DNA of 39,903 bases from UBA9715 sp003452695 (GTDB lineage Bacteria; Actinomycetota; Coriobacteriia; Coriobacteriales; Eggerthellaceae): contig CAMOTA010000014.1 of NCBI GenBank assembly GCA_946625225.1, forward strand, positions 1 to 39,903, given 5' to 3'. This document shows, piece by piece, positions 32,931 through 39,903 of the stretch. The position numbers and the translations under genes are program-made. Position 1 is the first letter of the stretch, and every line of letters starts with the position of its first letter. Below the pieces are notes generated by a model. The model was not told where the DNA came from and did not search any database. It saw only the letters and a list, made by a program, of their open reading frames with translations.

Positions 32931-34001
32931 ATGACAGATGCGCAATCCGAAAAACAGGTAACCTATGCCCAGGCGGGCGTGGACATTCAGGAAGGCGCGC
33001 GCGCCGTGGACGCTATAAAGGACACGGTGCATTCCACCTATCGCCCCGAGGTCGTGGGCGATATCGGCGGCTTCGGCGGGCTGTTCAGCATCGCCGCGGC
33101 CAAGGACATGCAAGACCCGCTGCTCGTGTCGGGCACCGACGGCGTGGGCACGAAGCTGAAAATCGCCCAGATGCTGGGCAAGCACGGCACCGTGGGCATC
33201 GACCTGGTGGCCATGTGCGCAAACGACATCCTGGCAACCGGTGCCGAGCCGCTGTTCTTCCTGGACTACATTGCCGTGGGCAAGCTGGATGCGGGCGCCG
33301 TGTCCGAAATCGTCGCGGGCATCGGCGAGGGCTGTCGCCAGGCGGGATGCGCCCTTATCGGCGGCGAGATGGCCGAGCATCCCGGCGTCATGGACCCGTC
33401 CGACTACGACCTGTCGGGATTCTGCGTGGGCCTGGTCGACCGCCCGAAGATGCTCGACCCCGCGCAAGTGCGCGCGGGCGACGTGCTGGTCGGCCTGGCA
33501 TCGAGCGGCCTGCATTCCAACGGCTATTCGCTGGCGCGCAAGGTCTGCCTGGAAGGGCGCACCTTGGCGGAAGTTACCGAGCCGCTCGACGAGCTGGGAG
33601 GGCTGGGCGTTGCCGAGGCGCTGCTCGCGCCCACGCGCATCTACGTGAAGCCCGTGCAGGCCGTTATGGCCGCATGCCCCGGAGCGGTGCATGCACTTGC
33701 GCACATAACGGGCGGCGGCATAACCGAGAACCTGAACCGCGCGCTGCACGGCCAGGTGGACGCGCTCGTGCAGCTGGGCAGCTGGCCCGTGCCCCCCATC
33801 GTGCGCCACACGTGCGATGCCGCGCACCTATCCGAAGACGAGGCGCTGAAGACCTTCAACATGGGCATCGGCCTCGTGCTCGTCGTGGACGCCGATGCGG
33901 TGGATTCCGTAGTCGCCGCCGCCGAGTCGGCGGGCGAGCGCGCCTACGTCATAGGCGCCGTGCAGCCCGGCGCCGGCGTCGTGAAGTACGCGCGCCCATA
34001 G
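32931..34001 (+). CDS. purM: Phosphoribosylformylglycinamidine cyclo-ligase
   Basis: A 356-residue AIR synthetase, which closes the imidazole ring in purine synthesis with ATP. Family signatures: YAQAGVDIQEGARAVDAIKD at the start, SGTDGVGTKLKIAQ (ATP/Mg loop), MCANDILATGAEPLFFLDY, LIGGEMAEHPGV and ITGGGITENLNRAL. The ATG at 32931 is preceded by GAAAGGGGA; the earlier ATG at 32923 runs into a stop after three codons. purN follows after 44 bp, and a small perfect hairpin (34011-34025) lies between them. Confidence 0.94.
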   Translation: MTDAQSEKQVTYAQAGVDIQEGARAVDAIKDTVHSTYRPEVVGDIGGFGGLFSIAAAKDMQDPLLVSGTDGVGTKLKIAQMLGKHGTVGIDLVAMCANDILATGAEPLFFLDYIAVGKLDAGAVSEIVAGIGEGCRQAGCALIGGEMAEHPGVMDPSDYDLSGFCVGLVDRPKMLDPAQVRAGDVLVGLASSGLHSNGYSLARKVCLEGRTLAEVTEPLDELGGLGVAEALLAPTRIYVKPVQAVMAACPGAVHALAHITGGGITENLNRALHGQVDALVQLGSWPVPPIVRHTCDAAHLSEDEALKTFNMGIGLVLVVDADAVDSVVAAAESAGERAYVIGAVQPGAGVVKYARP

Positions 34002-34045
34002 GGCAACGATCGGGCACGATGCCCGCAATGCGAAAGGAGCCTGAA

Positions 34046-34660
34046 ATGGCGGAAACGTTGAAGGTGGGCGTGCTCGTGTCGGGAAGCGGCACGAACCTGC
34101 AGGCCATAATCGATGCAGCGGCAGAGGGGCTGCCGGTGGAGGTGGCGCATGTCGTGTCGTCGCGGCCCGATGCCTACGGCATCGAACGCGCCAAGGCCGC
34201 GGGCATTCCCGTGCTCGTGCTGAACCAGCAGATATATGCCGACGCGCGCGCAGCCGACCAGCTCATAGCCGACACCCTGCAGGCTTCGGGCGTGGAATAC
34301 GTGGTAATGGCGGGCTATATGCGCATGGTGACGGGGGTGCTACTGGACGCCTTCCCCAACCGCATCGTGAACCTGCATCCGGCCCTGCTGCCCTCCTTCG
34401 TGGGTGCCCATGCCATCCAAGACGCCTTCGACGCCGGCGTGAAGGTTACGGGCGTTACCGTGCATTTCGCCAACGCGGAATACGACAAGGGGCCCATCAT
34501 CGCGCAGCGCGCCGTGCCCGTGCGCGAAACCGATACGGTGGAAACGCTCGAGGAGCGCATCCACGAGGTCGAGCACGAAATCTACCCCCAGGTTCTCGGC
34601 TGGCTTGCCGACGGTCGCGTGCACGTGCAGCCCGACGGCAAGGTCCGCATCGCCCAATAA
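34046..34660 (+). CDS. purN: Phosphoribosylglycinamide formyltransferase
   Basis: A 204-residue GAR transformylase that uses 10-formyl-tetrahydrofolate. SGSGTNLQAII (12-22) binds the phosphate of GAR. The catalytic Asn109, His111 and Asp147 lie in VNLHPALLPSFVGAHAI and YDKGPIIAQ. The start ATG 34046 has AAAGGAG 8 bp upstream. It is directly downstream of purM, a common pairing, and both act in the same pathway. Confidence 0.94.
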   Translation: MAETLKVGVLVSGSGTNLQAIIDAAAEGLPVEVAHVVSSRPDAYGIERAKAAGIPVLVLNQQIYADARAADQLIADTLQASGVEYVVMAGYMRMVTGVLLDAFPNRIVNLHPALLPSFVGAHAIQDAFDAGVKVTGVTVHFANAEYDKGPIIAQRAVPVRETDTVETLEERIHEVEHEIYPQVLGWLADGRVHVQPDGKVRIAQ

Positions 34661-34717
34661 CGAAACCGGCGCAACGGCGCATCGTTGAACCTACGGCAAT
34701 CAGAGCAAGGAGCTGCA

Positions 34718-35707
34718 ATGAACAAGGCGACCATCGAGAAGGTCATCGCAGATTTGAAGGCCGGCCGCGTGCCGGCCATCGGCGTGGAAGAGGTGCCCGC
34801 TTTCAGCCAGGAGGCCACGGCGGGCAACGAGCATTTGAGCCCGGAGAGCCTGGCCGAGATTGCAAAGAGCCTGACGGCGGACGACATCCCCACTTTCGAG
34901 CGCGCCCTGCGCGCAATCGACGAGGGCGATTTGGCCTGGATTGGCTTCAAGGTGGTGTACGACCCCCAGGCGGCCATGGCCAACGTGGACAACGAGGTTA
35001 CCAAGAAATACGGCGATGTCGGTTCGGCCGACGGAGACCCGCTCGTGTTCTTCTGCAACGACGCCAAGGAGATAGTGGCCTCGCGCGAGCCGTCCGCACG
35101 CGACCTCTTCCAGATGAAGGACGTGACGCGCGGGCCTTCGATGCACAACGAGCAGTTCGACGGTCTTATCTGGGCAAGCGTGCCGCTGTTCGATCCCGTG
35201 CGCGTGTGGCTGCTCGGGGCGTCCGACGTGGCCAGCGAGCTCGCTCCGCTCGCGGCCCACGTGGGCTTCACGGTAACGGTCGTGGACTACGACGAGGCGT
35301 ACCTGAACGAGGCCCGCTTCCCGCAAGCCGAGCGCATCCTGTTCGACGGCGGCGATTTCGGCGAGCTGGTGAACTGCGAGGCCGATCCCGCCGACTACGT
35401 GTGCGTGCTCACCCGCGGGCACATGTTCGATCCCAACAGCTGCATCTGGGCGCTCGGGCAAGGCGTGCACTACGTGGGCATGATGGGCTGCGCCGGCAAG
35501 AACAACCGCGTGCACGACCTGGTCATCGCCGCAGGCGCGACCGAGGAGCAGTGGGACAGCGTGAAGCGTCCCATAGGACTGAAGTTCGGCGCCAAGACGC
35601 CCGCCGAGCTGGCCATCGCCATCATCGCGGAACTCGTGGACGTGCGCTACCGCCAGCGCTATTCCCAGGAAGCCCGCGATCGCCACGACCAAGCCCTCGG
35701 CCGCTAA
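34718..35707 (+). CDS. XdhC/CoxF-family protein
   Basis: A 329-residue protein whose C-terminal half is the Rossmann domain of XdhC/CoxF proteins: VWLLGASDVASELAPLAAHV and GFTVTVVDYDE (161-193), then YVCVLTRGHMFDPNSCIWAL, YVGMMGCAGKN and RPIGLKFGAKTPAELAIAII. XdhC proteins bind molybdenum cofactor and insert it, sulfurated, into xanthine dehydrogenase-type enzymes. The first 150 residues are less conserved, and the first XdhC domain with a Cys motif is weak (VFFCNDAKEIV). ATG 34718 follows AAGGAG by 6 bp. No molybdenum hydroxylase gene is in the window. Position behind purM-purN fits a link to purine metabolism, but that is only context. Confidence 0.8.
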   Translation: MNKATIEKVIADLKAGRVPAIGVEEVPAFSQEATAGNEHLSPESLAEIAKSLTADDIPTFERALRAIDEGDLAWIGFKVVYDPQAAMANVDNEVTKKYGDVGSADGDPLVFFCNDAKEIVASREPSARDLFQMKDVTRGPSMHNEQFDGLIWASVPLFDPVRVWLLGASDVASELAPLAAHVGFTVTVVDYDEAYLNEARFPQAERILFDGGDFGELVNCEADPADYVCVLTRGHMFDPNSCIWALGQGVHYVGMMGCAGKNNRVHDLVIAAGATEEQWDSVKRPIGLKFGAKTPAELAIAIIAELVDVRYRQRYSQEARDRHDQALGR

Positions 35708-35796
35708 TGAATACGGGTACCTGGCACCGATATTCAGAGGGGCTTGTGAACTGAAACTCTGGCTTTGCATTCGTGTATTACGATGGCGATTTGCAT

Positions 35797-35825
35797 TTGT
35801 ATGGCTGTAGCAAAACTGTTAAAAT
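35797..35825 (+). promoter_or_regulatory. Putative sigma-70-type promoter of the coiled-coil/yceD/mnmA genes
   Basis: TTGTAT (35797-35802) and TAAAAT (35820-35825) are 17 bp apart, 66 bp before the ATG at 35892, in the most AT-rich stretch of this part of the window. This is the best spaced promoter I found. Confidence 0.55.
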
Positions 35826-35891
35826 TTGTTCGATTGCAACCGTCTGAACATACGGTAAAAGCAGAACGGACGGCGTAACGGAAGGAACATC

Positions 35892-36365
35892 ATGGACGAA
35901 ACAGGCGTGTTGGGGCTGCTCGAAGAGCTATCCATACTACTTGAAGATGCCAAGCCGGTTGGATTCGGCAGGAACAACAATCTGCGTCAGGTCGACATAT
36001 CCGCCGCATTCGAGATTATGGACGAGATTCGCGACACGTTCCCGAGCGAGTTCGCTCAGTCGCGTCAGATCGTGCGCGAGCGCCAAGCGTTGCTCGACGA
36101 TGCCGATGCGGAAGCCAACCGCTTGGTGGAAGACGCGCGCGCCCAGGCCATGACTATCGCCAGCGAACAGGAAATCGTGCGCATCTCGCAGCAGCAGGCC
36201 GACCAGATTCTGGCCGACGCCCGCGAGCTGGAGCGCCAGACGCGCGCCGGTGCTGAAGATTACGCCGACGAGGTGTTCGGCCATGTAGAGCAGAGCCTGG
36301 ACACGTTGCTGAACAACGTGCGCCGCTGCCGCGACCGCCTGAACGCCACGACCATGAACCACTAA
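35892..36365 (+). CDS. Coiled-coil protein, ATP-synthase-b/DivIVA-like
   Basis: A 157-residue, acidic, strongly helical protein without membrane segments. From about residue 60 it is a continuous coiled coil (RQIVRERQALLDDADAEANR, LVEDARAQAMTIASEQEIVR), with the ARAQA/EAN pattern of ATP synthase b subunits and DivIVA-like proteins. I cannot assign a function; proteins like this precede yceD in related actinobacterial genomes, a statement from memory. ATG 35892 follows GGAAGG. Its stop lies 2 bp before the next gene's GTG. Confidence 0.65.
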   Translation: MDETGVLGLLEELSILLEDAKPVGFGRNNNLRQVDISAAFEIMDEIRDTFPSEFAQSRQIVRERQALLDDADAEANRLVEDARAQAMTIASEQEIVRISQQQADQILADARELERQTRAGAEDYADEVFGHVEQSLDTLLNNVRRCRDRLNATTMNH

Positions 36366-36367
36366 TC

Positions 36368-36946
36368 GTGGCAGATACGCGCATAAAAGTGCCATCCGAG
36401 CTCTTCGCGCTGGCGGAGAGCTCTCATTTTGAAGGAACGGCCGATGTCGACGTGTTGGCGATCGGCCCGGACGACTACGCCTTCGAAGCTCCGGTGGCGT
36501 GGTCGGTGGACGTGACCAACACCGGCTCGGCGCTTCTGGTGGCGGGCACTGCACAGGGGCGCGCCACGAGCGCCTGCGCGCGCTGCCTGGAAGACGTGCA
36601 CTGCGATTTCCAGGGCGATATAGAAGGGTACTTCCTGGTGGAAGGCGCCTATTCGCAAGATGCGGTCGACGGCGGGGCGGCAGACGACGAAGACGAGGTG
36701 GGGGCCGACGAGTTCGACGTGCTTCCCGCCGACCACATTATCGATCTTCTGCCGCTGGTGAAGGCGGCGCTGATGATGGACGCGCCCACGATGCCGCTGT
36801 GCCGCCAAGACTGCGCGGGCCTGTGCCCGACGTGCGGTGCGAACCTGAACGACGGTCCGTGCAGTTGCGGCGGAGATAGCGACCTTGCCGAATTCGAACG
36901 GGCGGCCAATCCCTTCGCGGCCCTGGCCGACTACAAGTTCGAATAG
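36368..36946 (+). CDS. YceD/DUF177 family protein
   Basis: A 192-residue DUF177 protein; the family is linked with 23S rRNA accumulation and normally sits before rpmF (ribosomal protein L32). The signature TSACARCLEDVHCDFQGDIE (cysteines in CxxC) lies in the middle, and LCRQDCAGLCPTCGANLNDG near the C-terminus, again with CxxC pairs, is highly typical. A Asp/Glu-rich loop (DDEDEVGADEFD) is present. The start is GTG at 36368, 2 bp after the previous stop, without its own ribosome binding site, so translation is likely coupled. Instead of rpmF, mnmA follows after 9 bp. Confidence 0.85.
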   Translation: MADTRIKVPSELFALAESSHFEGTADVDVLAIGPDDYAFEAPVAWSVDVTNTGSALLVAGTAQGRATSACARCLEDVHCDFQGDIEGYFLVEGAYSQDAVDGGAADDEDEVGADEFDVLPADHIIDLLPLVKAALMMDAPTMPLCRQDCAGLCPTCGANLNDGPCSCGGDSDLAEFERAANPFAALADYKFE

Positions 36947-36955
36947 CCCTTAGCC

Positions 36956-38101
36956 ATGCAGGGCAGCCCAGACAATCCCGACAGCCCCGGCAATCCCGGC
37001 AATCCCGAGCCGGCGGGCGGCCGTGTCCTTGTGGCCATGAGCGGCGGCGTGGACAGCTCGGTTGCCGCCCTCGTGCTGCGCGACGCCGGCTACGACGTGC
37101 AGGGCGTAACGCTGAAGCTGTTCGAAAACGAGGATGCCTGCATCGTCGGCGAGAAGTCGTGCTGTTCGCTGAAAGACGCCGAAGAGGCGCGCCAGGTATG
37201 CCTGGATCTTGGCGTGGAGCACTGCATATACAATTTCGGTCGCACGTTCAACCTTCAGGTCATCGACCGCTTCTGCGATGCGTATCTCTGCGGCCAGACG
37301 CCCAACCCCTGCATCGACTGCAACCGCTACGTGAAGTTCGAGGCCTTGCAGCAACGTCGGCGCGACCTGCAATTCGACTTCGTGGCCACCGGCCATTACG
37401 CGCGCCGCAGTTTCAACGGGCAAACGGGGCGCTACGAGCTGAAGTGCGGCCTGGATGCCAACAAGGACCAGAGCTACGTGCTGTTCCATCTGACGCAGGA
37501 CACGCTTGCCCACATGCTGTTCCCGCTCGGCGACCTGCGCAAGCCCGAAGTGCGCGCGCTTGCCGAAGCCCATGGGTTCGCCAATGCCCAGAAAGCAGAA
37601 AGCCAGGACATCTGCTTCGTGCCCGACGGCGATTACGCCTCGTTCATACGCAAGCGCCGCGGCGTCGTCTTCGAACCGGGCGACATCGTGGACCGTTCGG
37701 GTGCCGTGCGAGGACGCCACCGGGGCCTCGTGCACTACACCATCGGCCAGCGCAAGGGCATCGGCGTGGCGGCGCCCGAGCCGCTGTACGTATACGCCAA
37801 GGACATGCAGCGCAACCAGCTGGTCGTCGACACCGATGCGAACACGCTCTGCACGGCAATCGACGTGATGGACGTGAACTTCATCGCCCGGGCAAGCCTG
37901 CCCGCATCCGAGCGCTTCCTCGTGAAGACCCACTATCGCCAGAAGGCGCGTCCCGCCATCGTGCAGCAGACGGGGGAGTCCTCCATCCGCATCGCCTTCG
38001 AAGCCCCCCAACGAGCCTGCGCCCCCGGCCAGGCGGCTGTCGTCTACGATGGCGACACCGTGGTCTGCGGCGGAACCATTTGCGCATCGTCCTTCGAATA
38101 G
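36956..38101 (+). CDS. mnmA: tRNA-specific 2-thiouridylase
   Basis: A 381-residue MnmA, which adds sulfur to U34 of Lys, Glu and Gln tRNAs. The PP-loop is LVAMSGGVDSSVAAL (25-39), the catalytic Cys122 lies in NPCIDCNRYVKFEAL and the second Cys220 in SQDICFVPDGDYASF. GLVHYTIGQRKGIGV and the C-terminal beta-barrel (AVVYDGDTVVCGGTI) are as expected. The first 22 residues (QGSPDNPDSPGNPGNPEPAG) are a Pro/Asn-rich addition before the core start. No good Shine-Dalgarno precedes ATG 36956, 10 bp after the yceD stop, so coupling is likely. Confidence 0.92.
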   Translation: MQGSPDNPDSPGNPGNPEPAGGRVLVAMSGGVDSSVAALVLRDAGYDVQGVTLKLFENEDACIVGEKSCCSLKDAEEARQVCLDLGVEHCIYNFGRTFNLQVIDRFCDAYLCGQTPNPCIDCNRYVKFEALQQRRRDLQFDFVATGHYARRSFNGQTGRYELKCGLDANKDQSYVLFHLTQDTLAHMLFPLGDLRKPEVRALAEAHGFANAQKAESQDICFVPDGDYASFIRKRRGVVFEPGDIVDRSGAVRGRHRGLVHYTIGQRKGIGVAAPEPLYVYAKDMQRNQLVVDTDANTLCTAIDVMDVNFIARASLPASERFLVKTHYRQKARPAIVQQTGESSIRIAFEAPQRACAPGQAAVVYDGDTVVCGGTICASSFE

Positions 38102-38281
38102 AGGGGCTGTAACAGATGGTTTTCCTGGGCCGATAGCGGCGTTGGGCGGCATCTGGGGCCGTAATGCTCGGAAAGGCTCGATTCCGACTCCGTTTGCCGA
38201 CAACGTTCCCGCTCCCGCACCCGCCGTATTTCGGGCTTTTTCGGCAACGGCTTGAAACCAGGCTTCCGTTGCCCCGCCCAC
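38102..38281. other. Convergent intergenic region
   Basis: Between mnmA (plus) and ppdK (minus). Apart from the ppdK terminator next to it, I see no gene and no clear plus-strand terminator. Confidence 0.4.
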
Positions 38282-38308
38282 GAAAAGGGACCCGCCGAAG
38301 CGGGTCCC
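38282..38308 (-). terminator. Rho-independent terminator of ppdK
   Basis: On the minus strand GGGACCCGC, loop TTCG, GCGGGTCCC form a perfect 9-bp stem with a stable UUCG tetraloop, followed by TTTTCG. It lies 36 bp after the ppdK stop. The same stem on the plus strand is preceded by AAAA and not followed by T. Confidence 0.85.
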
Positions 38309-38344
38309 GTGCATGCGATGCCGTGCGGATGCGAAGGGGGTTTG

Positions 38345-39903
38345 CTACTTCGCCAGGGCTGCCTGCGCGGCTGCCAGGCGCGCGATCGGCACGCGGTACG
38401 GCGAGCAGGACACGTAGTTCAGGCCCACCTTGTGGAACTTCTTGATGGAGTCCGGATCGCCACCGTGCTCGCCGCACACGCCCGTCACCAGGTCGGGGTT
38501 CGTGCCGCGGCCGCCCTTCACGGCGATGTCGATCAGCTTCACCACGCCGTCGTCCACCGTGGCGAACGGGTTCACCTTCATGATGCCCAGGCGCTCGTAG
38601 TCCTTGAAGAACTTGCCCTCCACGTCGTCGCGGCTGAAGCCGAACGTCATCTGGGTAAGGTCGTTCGTGCCGAAGCTGAAGAAGTCGGCCTTCTCGGCTA
38701 TCTCGTCGGCGGTAACCGCGGCGCGCGGCAGCTCGATCATGGTGCCGATCTCGATGAAGGACAGGTCCACCCCGTCGCGCTCTTCGACCTCGCGGATTGC
38801 CTTCTCGGCTTCTTCGCGCACGTACACGAGCTCGCTTTCCATGCTTACGAGCGGGATCATCACCTCGGGCTTCGGGTCGAAGCCTTCCTTCACCAGCTTG
38901 GCCGTGGCGGTTGCGATGGCGCTTACCTGCATGGCGGACAGGCCCGGCATGACGATGCCCAGGCGGCAACCGCGCAGGCCGAGCATCGGGTTCATCTCGG
39001 CCATGTTCTCGGCGGCTGCGAGCAGCCTCTTCGTGGCGGGGTCGCTGTTGCCCTTCACGGCGTCGACGGCCACTTTAATGGCCAGCTCGTGCGCGGAAGG
39101 CAGGAACTCGTGCAGCGGCGGGTCGAGCAGGCGGATGATGACGGGCAGGCCGTCCATGGCCTTCAGCATCTCGTAGTAGTCGCCCTGCTGCGCCTCGTAC
39201 AGCTTGTCGAGCGCCTTGTTGTACGCATCGCTGTCCGCTTCGGCCAGGATCATGTCGGCCACGATTTGCTTGCGCTCGCCCAGGAACATATGCTCGGTGC
39301 GGCACAGGCCAATGCCCTGTGCGCCGAAATCGCGCGACAGCTGCGCGTCGGCCGGGTTGTCGGCGTTGGCGCGCACGCCCAGGGTGCGGAACTCGTCGGC
39401 CCATTCCAGGATGGTGTCCAGGTCGCCGGTCAGCTCGGGCTGGACCAGGTCCACGGCGCCGAGCACCACGATGCCCGTCGTGCCGTCCAGCGAAATCATG
39501 TCTCCCTCGCGGATGACGATGTCGGTGCCGGCGATGGCGGCTTGCTTCTTCTCCGCATCGATCTTCAGCGCTTCGACGCCGCAGACGCAGGGCGCGCCCA
39601 TGCCACGCGCGATGACGGCTGCGTGCGAGGTCTTGCCGCCATGGGAGGTGAGGATGCCTTCGGCCGCGATCATGCCGGCCAGGTCGTCGGGCGTGGTCTC
39701 CCAGCGCACGAGAACGGTCTTCACGCCCTGTTCGGCTGCGGCCACGGCGGCGTCGGCCGAGAACACGGCTTTGCCCACGGCGGCGCCGGGCGATGCGTTC
39801 AGGCCGCGCGCCACCACGTCGTAGGTGGCGTTCTTGTCGAACTGCGGGTGCAGCAGCTGGTCGAGCTGCTCGGGCGCCACGCGCATGACGGCCTCTTCCT
39901 TGG
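38345..39903 (-). CDS. ppdK: Pyruvate phosphate dikinase, 3' part (gene starts beyond the window)
   Basis: The C-terminal 519 or so residues of PPDK, which interconverts pyruvate, ATP and phosphate with phosphoenolpyruvate, AMP and pyrophosphate. The phosphohistidine domain shows GGKTSHAAVIARGMGAPCV; the PEP-binding TIM barrel shows GIGLCRTEHMFLG, MLGLRGCRLGI, SFGTNDLTQMTFGFSRDD and the catalytic Cys in VTGVCGEHGGDP. The frame remains open to the right edge and the N-terminal ATP-grasp half is missing, so the start lies beyond 39903. In anaerobes it often runs glycolytically toward ATP, or for gluconeogenesis. A perfect terminator follows. Confidence 0.93.
   Translation of the reverse strand, partial: KEEAVMRVAPEQLDQLLHPQFDKNATYDVVARGLNASPGAAVGKAVFSADAAVAAAEQGVKTVLVRWETTPDDLAGMIAAEGILTSHGGKTSHAAVIARGMGAPCVCGVEALKIDAEKKQAAIAGTDIVIREGDMISLDGTTGIVVLGAVDLVQPELTGDLDTILEWADEFRTLGVRANADNPADAQLSRDFGAQGIGLCRTEHMFLGERKQIVADMILAEADSDAYNKALDKLYEAQQGDYYEMLKAMDGLPVIIRLLDPPLHEFLPSAHELAIKVAVDAVKGNSDPATKRLLAAAENMAEMNPMLGLRGCRLGIVMPGLSAMQVSAIATATAKLVKEGFDPKPEVMIPLVSMESELVYVREEAEKAIREVEERDGVDLSFIEIGTMIELPRAAVTADEIAEKADFFSFGTNDLTQMTFGFSRDDVEGKFFKDYERLGIMKVNPFATVDDGVVKLIDIAVKGGRGTNPDLVTGVCGEHGGDPDSIKKFHKVGLNYVSCSPYRVPIARLAAAQAALAK

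Noticed and set aside
1..39903. tRNA, rRNA or riboswitch genes
   Set aside because: No tRNA-like cloverleaf, rRNA segment or known riboswitch core was recognised on either strand; without a covariance search a weak one could be missed.

Overview
The window looks like chromosomal DNA of an anaerobic, high-GC Actinomycetota, most likely class Coriobacteriia (Eggerthellaceae-like). This is inferred from GC-rich codon use, the oxygen-sensitive 2-hydroxyacyl-CoA dehydratase with its ATP-dependent activator, a FixABCX electron-transfer cluster, a PucR-type regulator, class B sortase, ThyX and pyruvate phosphate dikinase. No taxonomic search was possible. No rRNA, tRNA, integrase or transposase gene was seen.

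Left part (1-13.9 kb), anaerobic acyl-CoA metabolism: two dehydratase subunits and their activator; fixA-fixB-fixC-fixX; a PucR-family regulator; a protein made of two fused UroD/MtaA-type domains; and, on the minus strand, an acyl-CoA dehydrogenase followed by a family I CoA transferase. Together they could form a pathway that activates a 2-hydroxy acid with CoA, dehydrates it to an enoyl-CoA and reduces it. FixABCX may supply low-potential electrons to the dehydratase activator. The substrate cannot be read from the sequence.

Middle (14-21.7 kb), mostly housekeeping and envelope genes: a PAP2 phosphatase, ribosomal protein L31 with a long charged tail, a SAM methyltransferase, ThyX, a large multi-pass membrane protein and a DUF1385 (YqhQ) protein with a long low-complexity insert. 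Intergenic spaces here hold several families of inverted repeats.

Accessory island (about 21.7-24.9 kb), the most unusual part: a two-hairpin intergenic element, whose other copy lies inverted at 2.8-3.0 kb, abuts a 5'-truncated cas2. Cas2 overlaps a complete csn2, and behind csn2 lie two 36-nt type II-like CRISPR repeats with one 29-nt spacer. A third repeat copy lies 909 bp further on. Between repeats 2 and 3 sit three overlapping phage-like genes, the last of which reads into the repeat and stops there. cas9, cas1 and the start of cas2 are absent, so this is a decayed type II-A CRISPR-Cas locus with a phage-like insertion in its array. Then come gene fragments, a strong terminator and a 104-105 bp tandem repeat whose hairpins show a compensatory base change.

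Right part (25-39.9 kb): a polyphosphate kinase 1 more than twice the usual length and a two-domain PPK2 (polyphosphate:AMP phosphotransferase type); class B sortase; purM-purN; an XdhC-like protein; a coiled-coil protein and a YceD/DUF177 protein; mnmA; and, convergent at the right edge, the 3' part of ppdK with a perfect terminator.
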